Below are positions 53,466-64,000 of a DNA stretch of 64,000 nt, piece after piece. The notes below the pieces were generated by a model. That model had not been told where the DNA came from, did not search any database, and was given only the letters and a program-made list of their open reading frames with translations. Source of the DNA: Lunularia cruciata. Taxonomy: Eukaryota > Streptophyta > Marchantiopsida > Lunulariales > Lunulariaceae. Made by a program: the position numbers and the translations under genes. Within the stretch, counting starts at the first letter, position 1. Each line of letters starts with the position of its first letter. The stretch spans positions 24,368,501 through 24,432,500 of the forward strand of contig OX419761.1 of assembly GCA_948567375.1 (NCBI GenBank). Direction: 5' to 3'.

Positions 53466-53537
53466 GGGCATTTGGTCTAGTGGTATGATTCTTGCTTTGG
53501 GTGCAAGAGGCCGCGAGTTCGATTCTCGCAATGCCCC
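53466..53537 (+). tRNA. tRNA-Pro (anticodon UGG)
   Basis: 72 nt with a complete cloverleaf. Acceptor arm GGGCATT pairs with AATGCCC, followed by discriminator C. The D-arm box is TGGTCTAGTGGTA. Anticodon stem CTTGC/GCAAG with loop TTTGGGT gives anticodon TGG at 53498-53500. T-arm GCGAG-TTCGATT-CTCGC. No intron. A nuclear-type gene with internal A and B boxes; the downstream flank contains CCTTTTGATTTTG, with a short T run as a possible Pol III stop. Confidence 0.95.
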
Positions 53538-55720
53538 AGCCTTTTGATTTTGAATTCTAGACCCAGTTTGTACCTCTTCCCCCTAGTAGGAACCCTGCAG
53601 ATAAGGTTACCACACCGAGTGATGGATAGATCCTCTTTGGTCTCTTGTCTTCCTCGTTGCTTTTAATGAAAATAAAATAGTCAAATAATCACAATAGATC
53701 GGATTATGCTGTTTGAGATTATTCGGTGTTCTTCTTGGCATGAATCATCTTCTGTGTGTAAAGAGCTTATCACTGAGTCGCTTCAGCTTCTCCTGCTTGT
53801 TATTCGAGGGGACCTTCTCATCCGTTTCTCGGTGCATCTCGTCTTTGCGTCCCTTTAGTTTGTCTGTCTTCCTCTCCAAATTCTCAAATCAATGATTCTG
53901 AAAAAAGTAGAAGAACGCTATTTTTACTCCTCGTAAATGTCATCACCTTTACATTTATGTTGGTGTCTTCCTCGCATTGACGATCTGGAGCATGTGGTTG
54001 GTTTTGCGCTTTTATAGACTTGTTTCCAAACCTGGTCTCTTCTGATACTTGTCAAGGGAGGAACCTTATCTTTCGAAGACCTCAAACGTTGTTCCTTGCG
54101 ATTGTCACCTCACATCGAAGGATTTGGTTTGATACTTGATAGTATGAAACTTCACTGGCCAGCGATCCTGCTACCAGTCATTAGGTTCCACCCGTCCTAT
54201 ATGCCAGAAGAAGTGTGATATTTTAGTAAACCGGTACATCCAATATCCACGGCCGGGTTATCGGGCATCGATCCAAGGGTGCACTCCCCTTCTTTCCCCG
54301 AGTAGAAGTCGTCCTCCAGTTCAGCTTCGATCGTTTATCTCCCGTCGCATCCATCCCAAGAGAACGAGAGAGGGGAGTAGCAGTCTCAGACTCTCAGGAA
54401 GCCGGGAAAGTGGTATGGTAGGGTGTGATGTGACGTCAAGCTCACCAATGAGAGTCTCTGCCGGGCCGGACTGTATCCAAGGAAAGAAGTACAGAAACAT
54501 GAAAGAGCAAGCGAAGACCCACATTGGAAAACAACTACTACTGAACTAAAGAACCACCCGCATGTACTTCTAAATGGACGCTATTTTAGTATATGATCTT
54601 ATGAGCTGATATTAAATTTCCTATAACCAGCAAATAAAGTAGATGTGACTATTAAGTTTGAATTATCAAGTGAGGTAGTAGGTGTGGTTGTGTTCATTCA
54701 GGTACCGATGTACTCAACGCGATCTCTACTTCTTCTTATTGCATAGCGCATCCAGTTTCTACATTGAAATAGATGTTACGTCAACTATATGAATGTGTGA
54801 GGCATTCATTCACATAAATTGTTTTCTTGCACAAGACATATATCCATCAATTCCGGAAAAACACTTCCAAGTGCGAGGAATCTCATATGAGGGCGCAACT
54901 CGAACACCGGTCTATACTAAGACATCGTATCCTAACACCTAATTGCTGAATCACAGTAATATAGGGAGTCTAAGTTTTCAGTTCTATATACTAGTTTCCT
55001 GAGATCCAGTTTCCTGAGAGCTGGACTGGCAGCTATGGCGATGGCTATGGAGGCTACGTATCTCGAGGTAGGCGTGATTTGACATGGTATTTAGCGTTTC
55101 TGTTCTGCATATCTCGAGAAGGCCATGAATTAATATGGGATTTAGTGTTTCTGTTCCTATTTTGTGTAGTGAATCGTACATGATGGGCTCTGGAATACCG
55201 TGCGGCAAATAATGTATGTTTAGAGGAGAAGAGTGAATGGTGGTTTTGGAGTGGATGCCCGTGCAAGACGGCCGAAGCAGAAACTTTTGGTATCGCAACG
55301 TAGCATCAGAAAGAGAAAGCTCAATATTGGAAGAAATCCACAATCCTGGATGAATGCCAGGAACTTGGATTGTTCCCCATGCACCAAATTATCAAGCTCT
55401 AGCAGATTTTTAGAATTCTATAGCTGAAAAAAGCATCACTCCTCAAAACTATCATGCACTATGCAACAACCTTTGGACAGAACACGATGAGTTTTAACTT
55501 TGTGAGGAACTCACCTCGTCAATCATCGGGCACGACCGCATTCAATAGCATTTAGTAGCAAAGGAGAGGCTCATTGCATCCTCTCAACTCAAGTGCACTC
55601 GCAACTAGTTACCATGAGTCGGTCCCACTTTGCATCCATGGTGTCATCTCTCCTTCACGAAAATACCTTGTTCTCCTAAATAGTTTTTCTATTCACTGAA
55701 CTTAGAGAACCTTGAAACGG
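53538..55720. other. Intergenic DNA, no supported gene
   Basis: About 2.2 kb. The longest frames (such as 54984-55343 minus, 119 codons) show no recognisable domain and no supporting splice pattern. No repeat recognised. Confidence 0.5.
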
Positions 55721-55723
55721 GGC

Positions 55724-56141
55724 ACTCAAGCTTAAAACACATTCCGCTTGAGAACCCCATAGAATTCCAAAGTTTCTTAGTTGTTTCTGAAGTAATCCGT
55801 CATAGATTCCCTCATCTCTTTGTTGACCCAAACATCATCAGACATGATTGGTACAGAGATTTTATTGATTTTATTGATTTTCCAACAGAGGTCTAAGTGG
55901 TCTTTGTGAGGCGAGGAAAGTGGCTGCCGTAGCTATCCAAGTCAAAGGACTCAAGCTTAAAACACACTCCACCTGAGAAACCAATAGAGTTTCAAAGTTT
56001 CTTAGTTGTTTCTGAAGTAGTCCGTCTTAGGTTCACTCATCTCTTTGTCGACCCAAAAGTCATAATCAAACATCAGACATAGTTGGCATAGAGATTTTAT
56101 TGATTTCAAACAGAGGTCTAAGTGGTCTATGTGAGGCGAGG
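55724..56141 (+). repeat. Near-tandem duplication of about 200 bp
   Basis: 55724-55918 and 55949-56141 both run from ACTCAAGCTTAAAACACA through TTTCTTAGTTGTTTCTGAAG and CAGAGGTCTAAGTGGTC to GTGAGGCGAGG. They are about 225 bp apart and differ by substitutions and small indels. No coding role seen. Confidence 0.85.
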
Positions 56142-57589
56142 TTACCATAGCCATCTAAGTGCTCTTTGACTCATGTTAAGAAAAAATCTCACTCTGATAG
56201 AGCCTTAATATGAGCTTGGATTTGGACCTCCTATCCAACCTTGGGAGCATGACAAAGGTACAACTGTGGAGGATTTCATTGGCAATGGAATTGGCTTTGT
56301 GAGCCATACACCAAAACCTGAGATTGGTCACTCCAGCTCAGGGAGTGTTAGAGCATGTTGCGGGAGAATTGGGGTCGTGAACCATATACTCTTGGAGTGG
56401 ATGAGCGACAAATGTATCAGTGAAGTTGTTCATGAATTTGAGAGAGTGAATATCAACAACAAGGTGATTGGGATTGGGACTTGTGCGTAGCTCAATCAAG
56501 GGGTTGGACTAGATGATGGAGGTGCATTTATAGGAGGAGGAGGAAGAGGATCTACTTTGGGTCATAGTTACACCTTCTTGCATTTCATATGCGTCTTTTT
56601 CTTTGTACTCTCTCCTTATTTGGATATCTGTTTCTTTCTATCAATTTATATGGTGTTAGCAGTTTATGCTCTCCACTAGTTGTTCATGATATCCCATGCC
56701 TTAGTTTAGTGTTTCTTTTCATCTCCTCTAGGTTGGCTATTTCCTCAATAGACCTCTATGCAATGCTTCCACTTTGCTCTTGGGCACCAACAGCTAGGCG
56801 AGGCTCATCATCTGGCACCTATATCCCCATTGGGTGATTAAGGAGTAGACCCTAACATTGACTCTTTTAGCATACTCCTACCATAGCCCCAATTCTTGAT
56901 GATTTCTCCAATACCCTATCCAAAGGAAGAACCTACCTTGATAGATTTTCCTATAGAGGATCCCACACTAGAGCCTCCTCCTCCACCACTATCCAACCTC
57001 CCAACTATATAGACTCACAACCATTATATAATGAACTTCCCACTACATTGTCCAGGTGGAAATCTCCAATGCCTTCAATACAATTTCTTGCCCAACTTTA
57101 TTTTGAACTCTTTGTTCAATAGTGGATTAGGTCTCCTCCTTGATTTCATTTGTTTGCACATTCTATGACATAGAGATCCTTTGTTGTATAGCCACCATAA
57201 TACCATAAAAGACTTCACACCATAAACTTGCTTTTTTGAGTGTACATGTCAAGGAGATCTCCTTGGGGAACATTTGTTTGCCATAGCTCACTATACAATT
57301 TTAGCATAGTTGCTTTTCCATCAAGTCTCTATCCATCCTTCTATGATGATACCCACAACTTAGGCCCACTAGAAGATATGATCTATGTGATGGGAACTTT
57401 CACACATACCTCTAGACTTGTAAATGTAAGGTTTGGAGCACACATGCACTTCTCACTTCCTTAGATTTTCCACCAAAGTTCAAATTTCCAATAGGAGGCA
57501 TGAAAGTGTTAGTATTTCCACTAGGAGAGGAGGATTACTATAGCATCTCAAATACCTTGGTGCATCCACGTTTACTTACTCCCAAGGTT
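56142..57589. other. Unrecognised sequence between the duplication and A2
   Basis: Holds several short frames (56266-56490, 56589-56837, 57240-57464) without recognisable domains. The base composition resembles the decayed retroelement DNA around it, so it may be old transposon sequence, but I cannot assign it. Confidence 0.4.
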
Positions 57590-58439
57590 GGGCCGAGAAT
57601 GCCTAAGTAGCCTATTTGTAATAATAAGGAAATAGCAAACAAGTTAATAGAAGCTAATGAGCTAGTTGTCTAAACTAAATACAGCAAAAGGAACTGGAAC
57701 TAGCCTAAGAATGTTCTAGAAGTAGCAAGGAAGCTTGTGGATAGAATATTCTGGAAGCATCCAAGAAGGGTCTTGGTGAGAAGCTTCTAAGAACTTTCCA
57801 CGGGTAGGGTACCTTGTATGCCAAGCTGATGGCTAGCTTAGCTTCCACTCCAAGTAAGGCAACTCCTAGAAGGAACCTTTCTTGGAAGCTCCTTGGCCTA
57901 TTGTACCCAGGTTACCTATAAATATCCTAGCCAAGTTCAAGCAAAGCATTTGGATTTTCCTTTACTTGAGAGTCTAAATGTGATCTTCCACTCCGGTCTT
58001 CAATTTTCTTATTTCTCTTCTTGGTCTATTACATTGATATGAGAGCAAGAATGGGATGAATGCAATCTATGGACCACCAAATCTAATTTTCCCAAACCAT
58101 TGGGATTTTTGTGTTCATGTACTACCAAATCATCATTTCTCACAATTTATCAGTTCACACTTTGGGGAGAATTTTTTAGATGCAATCACCTTGTCTAATG
58201 AACCATTGATACTTGTCCAATGAACCTTATAGTTTTAATTGTAACTTATGAGGAGTGGTAGATGTATTGCAACTACTTGTTAAATTGGATAGTTGCAAGT
58301 AGGTAGTTTCACAGAGTAGCAATCATGGCAACAATGCACAAAGTTATCATTGCTATGTAATAAAAAATTGTGCACCTACTTGATTGATGGAAGAGAGATC
58401 CCATCAATGACAAGAGCATGTAGAGAGAGTAGTATTTCT

Positions 58440-59250
58440 AAAAGGAGAAGAAAACTTTTTACTTCCAAAGTCAAAGGTATTTGAAGTTAAGAATCTATCG
58501 GGTGCAATGGACAATTTTGTGTTTGATAGCAAATGTTATTTTGAAGCTAAAAATCTTCAAGCTGAATGGAGATAGATTCTCTTGGCTTCAAGCCAATTTT
58601 TTAGAGTGGCAAAACTATGGTGGTAATTTTGAGTGGAACAAGCTCAACAACAATTTTTTACTCAAATCTCAACAAGGAAAAATTTAAAGAGAGCAATAAT
58701 TAGGAGATTCTAAGCAATGAATACTACACAAGCTACACAAGATAGATTGGAAAAATTGAAGTAGATTGGTTTTATGATAAGAAATATCACTTAGTTCCAA
58801 ACAATATAATTCAAATTTTTGAGATACTAGAAAGTGAAACTTTGGATTGATTTGTGAGTGGCACCAAATTAGAAATGACCGTACAAGAACCCAAACACTT
58901 GGAAGAAACCATGAAATTGGTTAAGTGCTTTGATTCCTTGGTTACTACACTTTGTCTTGACTTAGACCGCCACAAAACATACAAATATACCACACTCAGG
59001 TACAGGAATCAACACCAAGTCATGCACCAAATTAGAAATGACCTTACAAGAACCCAAACACTTGGAAGAAACCATAAAATTGGTGAAGTGCTTTGATTCC
59101 TTGGTTACCACACTTTGTCTTGAGCTAGACTTCCACAAAACCTACAAATATATCACAATCAGGTAGAGGAATCAACACCAAGAGAGATTGATGTCATCCA
59201 ATAGAGATCACTTGGTATTGTAGATAGAGAAAGATTACAACAAATGGTGG
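58440..59250 (+). pseudogene. gag remnant of A2 with a 163-bp tandem duplication
   Basis: Homologous to gag of A. CACCAAATTAGAAATGACC occurs at 58862 and 59025, and the 163-bp units match closely over the T-K-L-E-M-T-V-Q-E-P region. A1, A and A3 have one copy here. Frames are broken. Confidence 0.8.
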
Positions 59251-59489
59251 TTGCTTTTATTGTTACCAAATAGTACATCACATTGCTAAATGTACAACTA
59301 CAAATGGATGGCCTTGACCCATTGCCCAAATGGAGTTCTTGGAACATGAAGATAAGTGAAACAACAAATATCAATAGAAAATACCAAGCAACTTATAGGG
59401 AACTTGATTTGTTCTAATGGGATTGAAGTCTTGACGTATGCAGTTTGATTCATTTGCAAGGTATGATATTTAACCATGGCTATAGGATT

Positions 59490-60438
59490 TTGGTTGATTA
59501 TGGAAGTTTTGAGAATTGTATGTCTATGAAATTAGTAAAGGGATTTTGTATTCCTGTGAAGCCAATATTTGGTAATAAATTGATGATTGCGGATGGTATA
59601 AAGGGTTCTACCTCATAGAAAGGGTTATGTACCTCATAATTTGTTACATTAAAAATTGGGAACAAGAATTCAAAATGTATGAGGTTTATAGTGGCTCTTT
59701 TACATTCCAATATTATTCTAGGTTTGCCTTGGCTTGAATCATAAGGTTCAATTGGATCTAACAATAAATTCAAGTACAACACCAAGATAAGAATTACCAA
59801 TTAATATATCTAACACCTCTGAGTAAGACATCTAAGAATAGTCAATCCCAAGATGAATTTTTTTTCAATATAGTAATTGTAGAGCAAGCTTTGAAGAAAG
59901 ATATTCTTGTTTTTGCTATGTAGATTAAGCCCACTAGACAAGGAGAATCTAATGAGGATAAGCAGACTCAACAAGTATTGATTGTTTAGATAATGCAAGA
60001 GTTTTCAGATGTATTTTTGGATGATCTTCTAAAGGTTACCTTTTGATCAAGGTTTTCACTTCCAGGTTGAGCTATTGCTAGGTAGTATTCCTATGAGCAT
60101 ACCAATCTATAAGCTCTTACCAAAGGAGTTAGAAGAGCTTTAAGGTTAGAAGAGCTTTTAGGAGTTAGAAGAGCTTTGAACAATAATGATTGAGTTGTTT
60201 GAGAAGGATTTCATATAATATAGTACATCTCCTGTGGAAGCACCAATACTCTTTGTACCAAACAAGGATGGAGAACTTGAATTATATTTTGATTACCGTG
60301 GCCTTGACAATAAACAAATCATGAAGATTGCATATCCTTTACATCAAATCAATGACTTGTTGAATCAATTAAATGAAGCACAATACTTCTCTAAGTTGGA
60401 TCTTTGTAGAGACTATTGGTAGATTCCCATTGACAAAA
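59490..60438 (+). pseudogene. Protease and RT remnant of A2
   Basis: Protease: I-L-V-D-Y-G-S (Ser of DSG lost) and I-I-L-G-L-P-W-L. RT: I-L-F-V-P-N-K-D-G and D-Y-R-G-L, then F-S-K-L-D-L-C-R-D-Y-W near 60390-60420, directly before the A3 insertion. A local duplication of GGAGTTAGAAGAGCTTT is at 60124-60178. Confidence 0.8.
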
Positions 60439-60822
60439 TGTAAAAATATGGAGTTTAGTGACATAGTTAGTAAGGTTAATGAAGTAGAGAATAAGCCAAA
60501 TTAGCCTAGAATATTCTAGAAGCATCTAACTTAACTTTCACTCCAAGCAGGTAGTTTCTAGAAGTGTCCAACTAGCTTAGCTTGCACCCTAAGTAGGTGG
60601 CTTCTAGAAGGAAGCTTCTTGAGAAGCTTCCTGGTTAACTTGGCTTGCACTCTAAGAAAGTGCCTCAAGGAAGCTTCTTGAGAAGCTTCTCAAGGACCTT
60701 GTATGCTACCTATAAATACCAAAGCTGAAGCTCATGCTAGGGATTCAAAGTTTTCCCACATTCAAGTGTACCAATGTGAGTTTCCATTCTCCTATTTCTC
60801 TCCTTGGGCTTGGTCTTTTATA
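60439..60822 (+). repeat. 5' LTR of A3 with GAA/TTC array
   Basis: 384 bp. CTTCTAGAAGGAAGCTTC at about 60601-60618, further GAGAAGCTTC palindromes to about 60690, then TATAAATA at 60711-60718. Same promoter layout as A and A1. The terminal CA has decayed to TA. Confidence 0.85.
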
Positions 60823-61079
60823 TTAGTATTAGAGTAGGAATGGGATGGATGGAATTTATGGATCACCAAATCTACTTCTACCAAACCATTGGGATTTTCA
60901 TGTCCAAGTGCTACCCAAGCATTGTTTCACACAATTCATCACCTCACACTTTGGACAAGATTTTTGCATATGATCACCATATTTGAGGAACCCGTGATGC
61001 TCCTAGTTGTAGCTTATGGAAAATGGTGGACATGTTGCTTCTATGTGCTAATAAATTAGTTAGATTAGGGATGGCATGA

Positions 61080-62030
61080 TAGAGTAGCAACCATGGCGGC
61101 AATGCCCAATGTTATCCTTGCTATACAACAACAAATCAAGCACCTTACTTGATTGTTGGATGAGCATGATCTTCAACAACAAGAGCACATACAGAGAGTA
61201 CCAGTTCAAGAAGGAGAAGATCAAATACAATTCCCCAAACCCAAGGTATTTGAAGGCAAGAATCTCATGGGTGCAATGGAGAATTTTGTGTTTGATTGAG
61301 AATATTATTTTGAAGCTACCAATCTTCAAGATGAGCAAAAATAGATTCTCTTGGGTTCTAGCCAATTGGATGGAGTAGCAAAGCTATGGTGGAGATTTAG
61401 AGTGGAGCAAGCTGAACAAAAAATTGTCGCATCAATCTTGACGTATGCAAAATTCAAGAGTGCAATAATTAGTCGGTTCCACATGAGCTGCAAGGGATAT
61501 GTTATTAGAGTTGAGACAAATTGGCTTTGTAAGAAGTTACATCATGCAATTCCAAAACACCATCATGCAAATTCCAAATATATTGGAAGGTGAAGCTATG
61601 GATTGATTTGTGAGGAGCTTGAAGTCAAGAACCAAATTAGAGATAACCATGCAAGAGCCACAACACTTGGAGGAAGCCATGCGGTTGGCCAAACATTTTG
61701 ATTCCTTGGTGGTTGCAACAACTTGGTCTTAACCTTGACCTCCACATAACCTACCGATTCACTACACACGGTGGAAGAGCCGACACTAATGGAGATTGAT
61801 GTCATTCAATGGAGACCACTTGGCATTGTAGATAACAAGAAACTACAACAAAATGGTGGTTGTTTTTATTGTTGCCAATTGGGACAATGCATTGCTGAAT
61901 GTCCACTCAAGAATGAGCAACCTTGACAAGCTGCCCAAATGGAGTTTGTGGAGCCAATAGGAGATTTTGAGCCACTTATTGGGAGCTTGATTAGTTCCAA
62001 TGGGATTGAAGGCTCTACCTATGCAAGTTT
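61080..62030 (+). pseudogene. gag remnant of A3
   Basis: Matches gag of A: an F-P-K-P-K-V-F-E-G-K-N-L segment near 61233-61265, then L-D-G-V-A-K-L-W-W, then the Y-I-M-Q-F-Q-N region. The zinc knuckle C-F-Y-C-C-Q-L-G-Q-C-I-A-E-C (about 61860-61905) has lost its His (H to Q). A segment of about 20 codons near 61490 is missing relative to A. Several stops. Confidence 0.78.
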
Positions 62031-62054
62031 GCTTCATTTGCAAAGTACGATATC

Positions 62055-62315
62055 TAATCAAGTAGGATTTTGGTTGATTTTGGAAGTTCAAAGAATTGCA
62101 TGTCTATGCAAGTAGCAAAAGAATTGGATATTCCTATCAAGCTAGTAATTGGAAGTAGATTGATGATGGAAGATGGTAGAAAGGGTTTTGCATTCCGTAC
62201 CTTGCATCCTATTACCTTCAAGATTAGGAAGGAGTATTTGGAGTGTATGAGGTTTGTAGTGACACCTCTACACTACAATGTCATTTTAGGACTACCTTGG
62301 CTTGAATTTCATTAG
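62055..62315 (+). pseudogene. Retropepsin remnant of A3
   Basis: V-D-F-G-S-S-K-N-C-M replaces the DSG active site with DFG, so this copy would be inactive even if expressed. I-L-G-L-P-W-L is intact near 62284-62304. Otherwise aligned with A over its length. Confidence 0.8.
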
Positions 62316-62399
62316 GTTCAATTTGACTTGACCCGATGAAAAATGCAAATACAACATCAAGGTAGGAATTTCTGATTTGGTTGTCTAGCACCTTTGAGT

Positions 62400-63470
62400 A
62401 AGACACCTAAAAATAGTTAGTCCTAAGATGGGAAGTTTGTCAAGAAGGTAGACATAAAGCAAGCCTTGAAGGGAGATGAGTCCCAAGATGGGAAGTTTAC
62501 CAAGAAAGCAGCCATAGAGCAAGCTTTGAAGAAAGATGAATCCCTAGATAGGAAGTTTGTTAGTGAAGCAGCCATAGAGCAAGCTTTGGAGGAAGATAAG
62601 TTTGTTTTTGTGGTGTGGATCAAGCCAATTGCACAGGGACAATCTGAGGAGGGCCAAGAGCCTCATCAAGCAATGGTTGATCAGATAGTTCAAGAGATTG
62701 TGGATGTGTTTTTGGATGATATGCCAAAGGAATTACTCTTTGATCGTGGTATGCCCTTCAAGATTGAGTTATTGCCAAGGAGTACTCTAGTGAGTAGACC
62801 AATCTATTGGCTCTCACCAAAGGATTTGGAGGAGTTTTGAACAACAATTATGGTGTTGGAGGAGAAGGACTTCATACAAAATAGTACTTCTCCGTGGGGA
62901 GTACCAATACTATTTGTTCCAAAGAAGGATGGAGGACTTTGTTTTTGTATTGATTACCGTGGGCTCAATAAGCAAATAGTGAAGAATGCGTATCCCTTAC
63001 CTTGGATTAATGACTTGCTTGATCAATTAAGTGGAGCATAATAATTTTCCAAGTTGGATCTCCGCAATGGCTATTGGAAAATCCTCATTGATAGGGAAGA
63101 TGTGCAAAAGATTACCTTTCGTACAAGGTATGTGCATTTTGAGTGGAGAGTTCTACCTTTCAAGCTCCTTAATGCTCCAATTGTCTTCATGGATCAGATG
63201 TATTGGATGGACTATTGGATCGGTACATGGTGGTGTTCTTGGATGATATCTTAATCTATAGCTTGGACAAAGGTAAAACACGTGAATCATGTACAAGAAG
63301 TCCTAAGATGACTATTACAATGGAAATTTTATTGCAAGAAGTCAAAGTGTGCCTTTTGGCATAAGAAAGTCACCTTCCTGGATCACAAGATCTCATTAGA
63401 AGGGATCAAGATGGAAAGGGAGAAAATCAAGCTCATTATGATTAGCCTACTCTAAAAGATGCTACAAAAG
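62400..63470 (+). pseudogene. Protease-RT linker and RT of A3
   Basis: The three 60-bp linker repeats are at about 62420-62610. RT then has [40 protein letters not shown] and the catalytic F-L-D-D-I-L-I-Y near 63235-63260. Stops at about 62839 and 63040 and a shift near 63200 break it. Confidence 0.85.
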
Positions 63471-63479
63471 TACGGGCAT

Positions 63480-64000
63480 TTAATGGATTGGCCAATTTTT
63501 ATGACTATTCATCCATTATTATGCTCATGTGGCTGCACCATTGATTGACCTCTTGGGGAAGAACTTGAGCTTCCAGTGGACCACCAAGCATGAAGAAGCA
63601 TTTTAGAAGCTAAAACATATGGTGTCTTCAAGACTCATTCTTCACCATATGATCCTCAACTACCTTGTGTGGTTAATTTTGATGCTTCTAACTTTACAAT
63701 TGGAGCAATGTTGCAACAAGAATTCCCATATGGACTACATCCTATTGCCTTTGGCTCTGCCAACTAAAAACACCTGAAAGAAATTACTCTACTCAAGATC
63801 AAGAACAACTTGCAATGGTATATGTCACCAAGGTATGGATGCATTATCTCTTGGGAAAACAAGTGATCATGCAAATTGATCACAAACTTGGAACACATGA
63901 AGAGTCAACATCATTGATGGGATGAGCAACTCCAATTTTTTGACATCAAACTTGAGTACAAACCAGGTTGGTTCTATGTCATCCTTGATGTTCTATCACA
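63480..64000 (+). pseudogene. RT connection and RNase H of A3 (partial)
   Basis: F-N-G-L-A-N-F segment, then the region equivalent to V-D-F-D-A-S-N-F (F-D-A-S-N-F near 63677-63694), then I-D-H-K-L near 63880. A short deletion removes part of the region after D-H-K. It runs off the window end inside RNase H. Confidence 0.75.

Larger units (their letters stand above)
57590..60438 (+). mobile_element. A2: family-A chromovirus relic, cut by A3
   Basis: A diverged 5' LTR (about 57590-58033, ending CTATTACA) is followed by a primer-site-like TTGATATGAGAGCAAG. Then gag (about 58440-59190), protease (59490-59790) and RT to 60438, where A3 begins. The protease active site reads V-D-Y-G, not DSG. No downstream half is seen because A3 runs off the window. 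Confidence 0.85.
60439..64000 (+). mobile_element. A3: family-A chromovirus, 5' part (continues past the window)
   Basis: 5' LTR 60439-60822 (TGTAAAAATATGG...TTTTATA), then the primer-site-like TTAGTATTAGAGTAGG. Gag, protease, linker repeats, RT and RNase H follow to the window end. Inserted in the RT of A2. It has fewer breaks than A1 but is still damaged (stops and indels in gag and RT). Confidence 0.9.

Noticed and set aside
54984-55343. 119-codon minus-strand frame
   Set aside because: Low complexity of a random kind, no domain and an overlapping frame on the same strand; no evidence for a gene.

Overview
The window looks like nuclear DNA of a land plant. It holds one intact host gene, a 26S proteasome RPN1 gene with 25 coding exons joined by short GT-AG introns, and one tRNA-Pro gene. 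These lie in a large amount of nested, decaying Ty3/gypsy LTR retrotransposon sequence. The plant-type RPN1, initiator-Met-type primer sites, chromodomain gypsy elements and plant heat-shock-type LTR promoters all fit a plant. A DNMT3-like methyltransferase on a mobile element would suit a seedless plant (moss, liverwort, lycophyte or fern), but I cannot name the species.

Layout. 1-37012 is a retrotransposon stack made mostly of two families. Family A is a chromodomain-bearing gypsy element (chromovirus) with LTRs of about 380-440 bp full of heat-shock-element-like GAA/TTC palindromes. Copies are A1 (6583-14410, +), A (18667-34161, -), A2 (about 57590-60438, +) and A3 (60439 to past the window end, +). 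Family B is an unusual gypsy-type element coding gag, protease, a C5-DNA methyltransferase, reverse transcriptase, RNase H, integrase and a PHD finger. Copies are B (21326-31150, +, the only near full-length one), B1 (1-2224, +, 3' part), B2 (15677-37012, +, internally deleted) and an inverted copy B'' (2916-5892 plus 15549-15676, -). Three further elements are present: C (693-bp LTRs, almost no interior), D (731-bp solo LTR with perfect 5-bp target duplication) and E (2.26-kb element with two minisatellites). Nesting: E in A1 in C in B'' in B2; separately B in A in B2, and D in B2.

37013-40399 is AT-rich intergenic DNA and the RPN1 promoter/5' UTR. 40400-50067 is RPN1 (899 codons deduced). 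Its intron 18 holds a possible 267-bp cassette exon coding an intact BED-type zinc finger. 50068-57590 is mostly unannotatable, with a foldback hairpin (51288-51399), a cluster of a short repeat with a GGGGCTAAGCCCC core, tRNA-Pro(UGG) at 53466-53537 and a local duplication near 56 kb. 57590-64000 holds A2 interrupted by A3.

The strongest candidate for an undescribed system is family B. It combines a DNA methyltransferase between protease and RT, a PHD finger after the integrase, and a terminal layout Y-interior-X-Y-X' in place of ordinary LTRs. No retrotransposon copy here has an intact reading frame, so activity would have to come from copies elsewhere.
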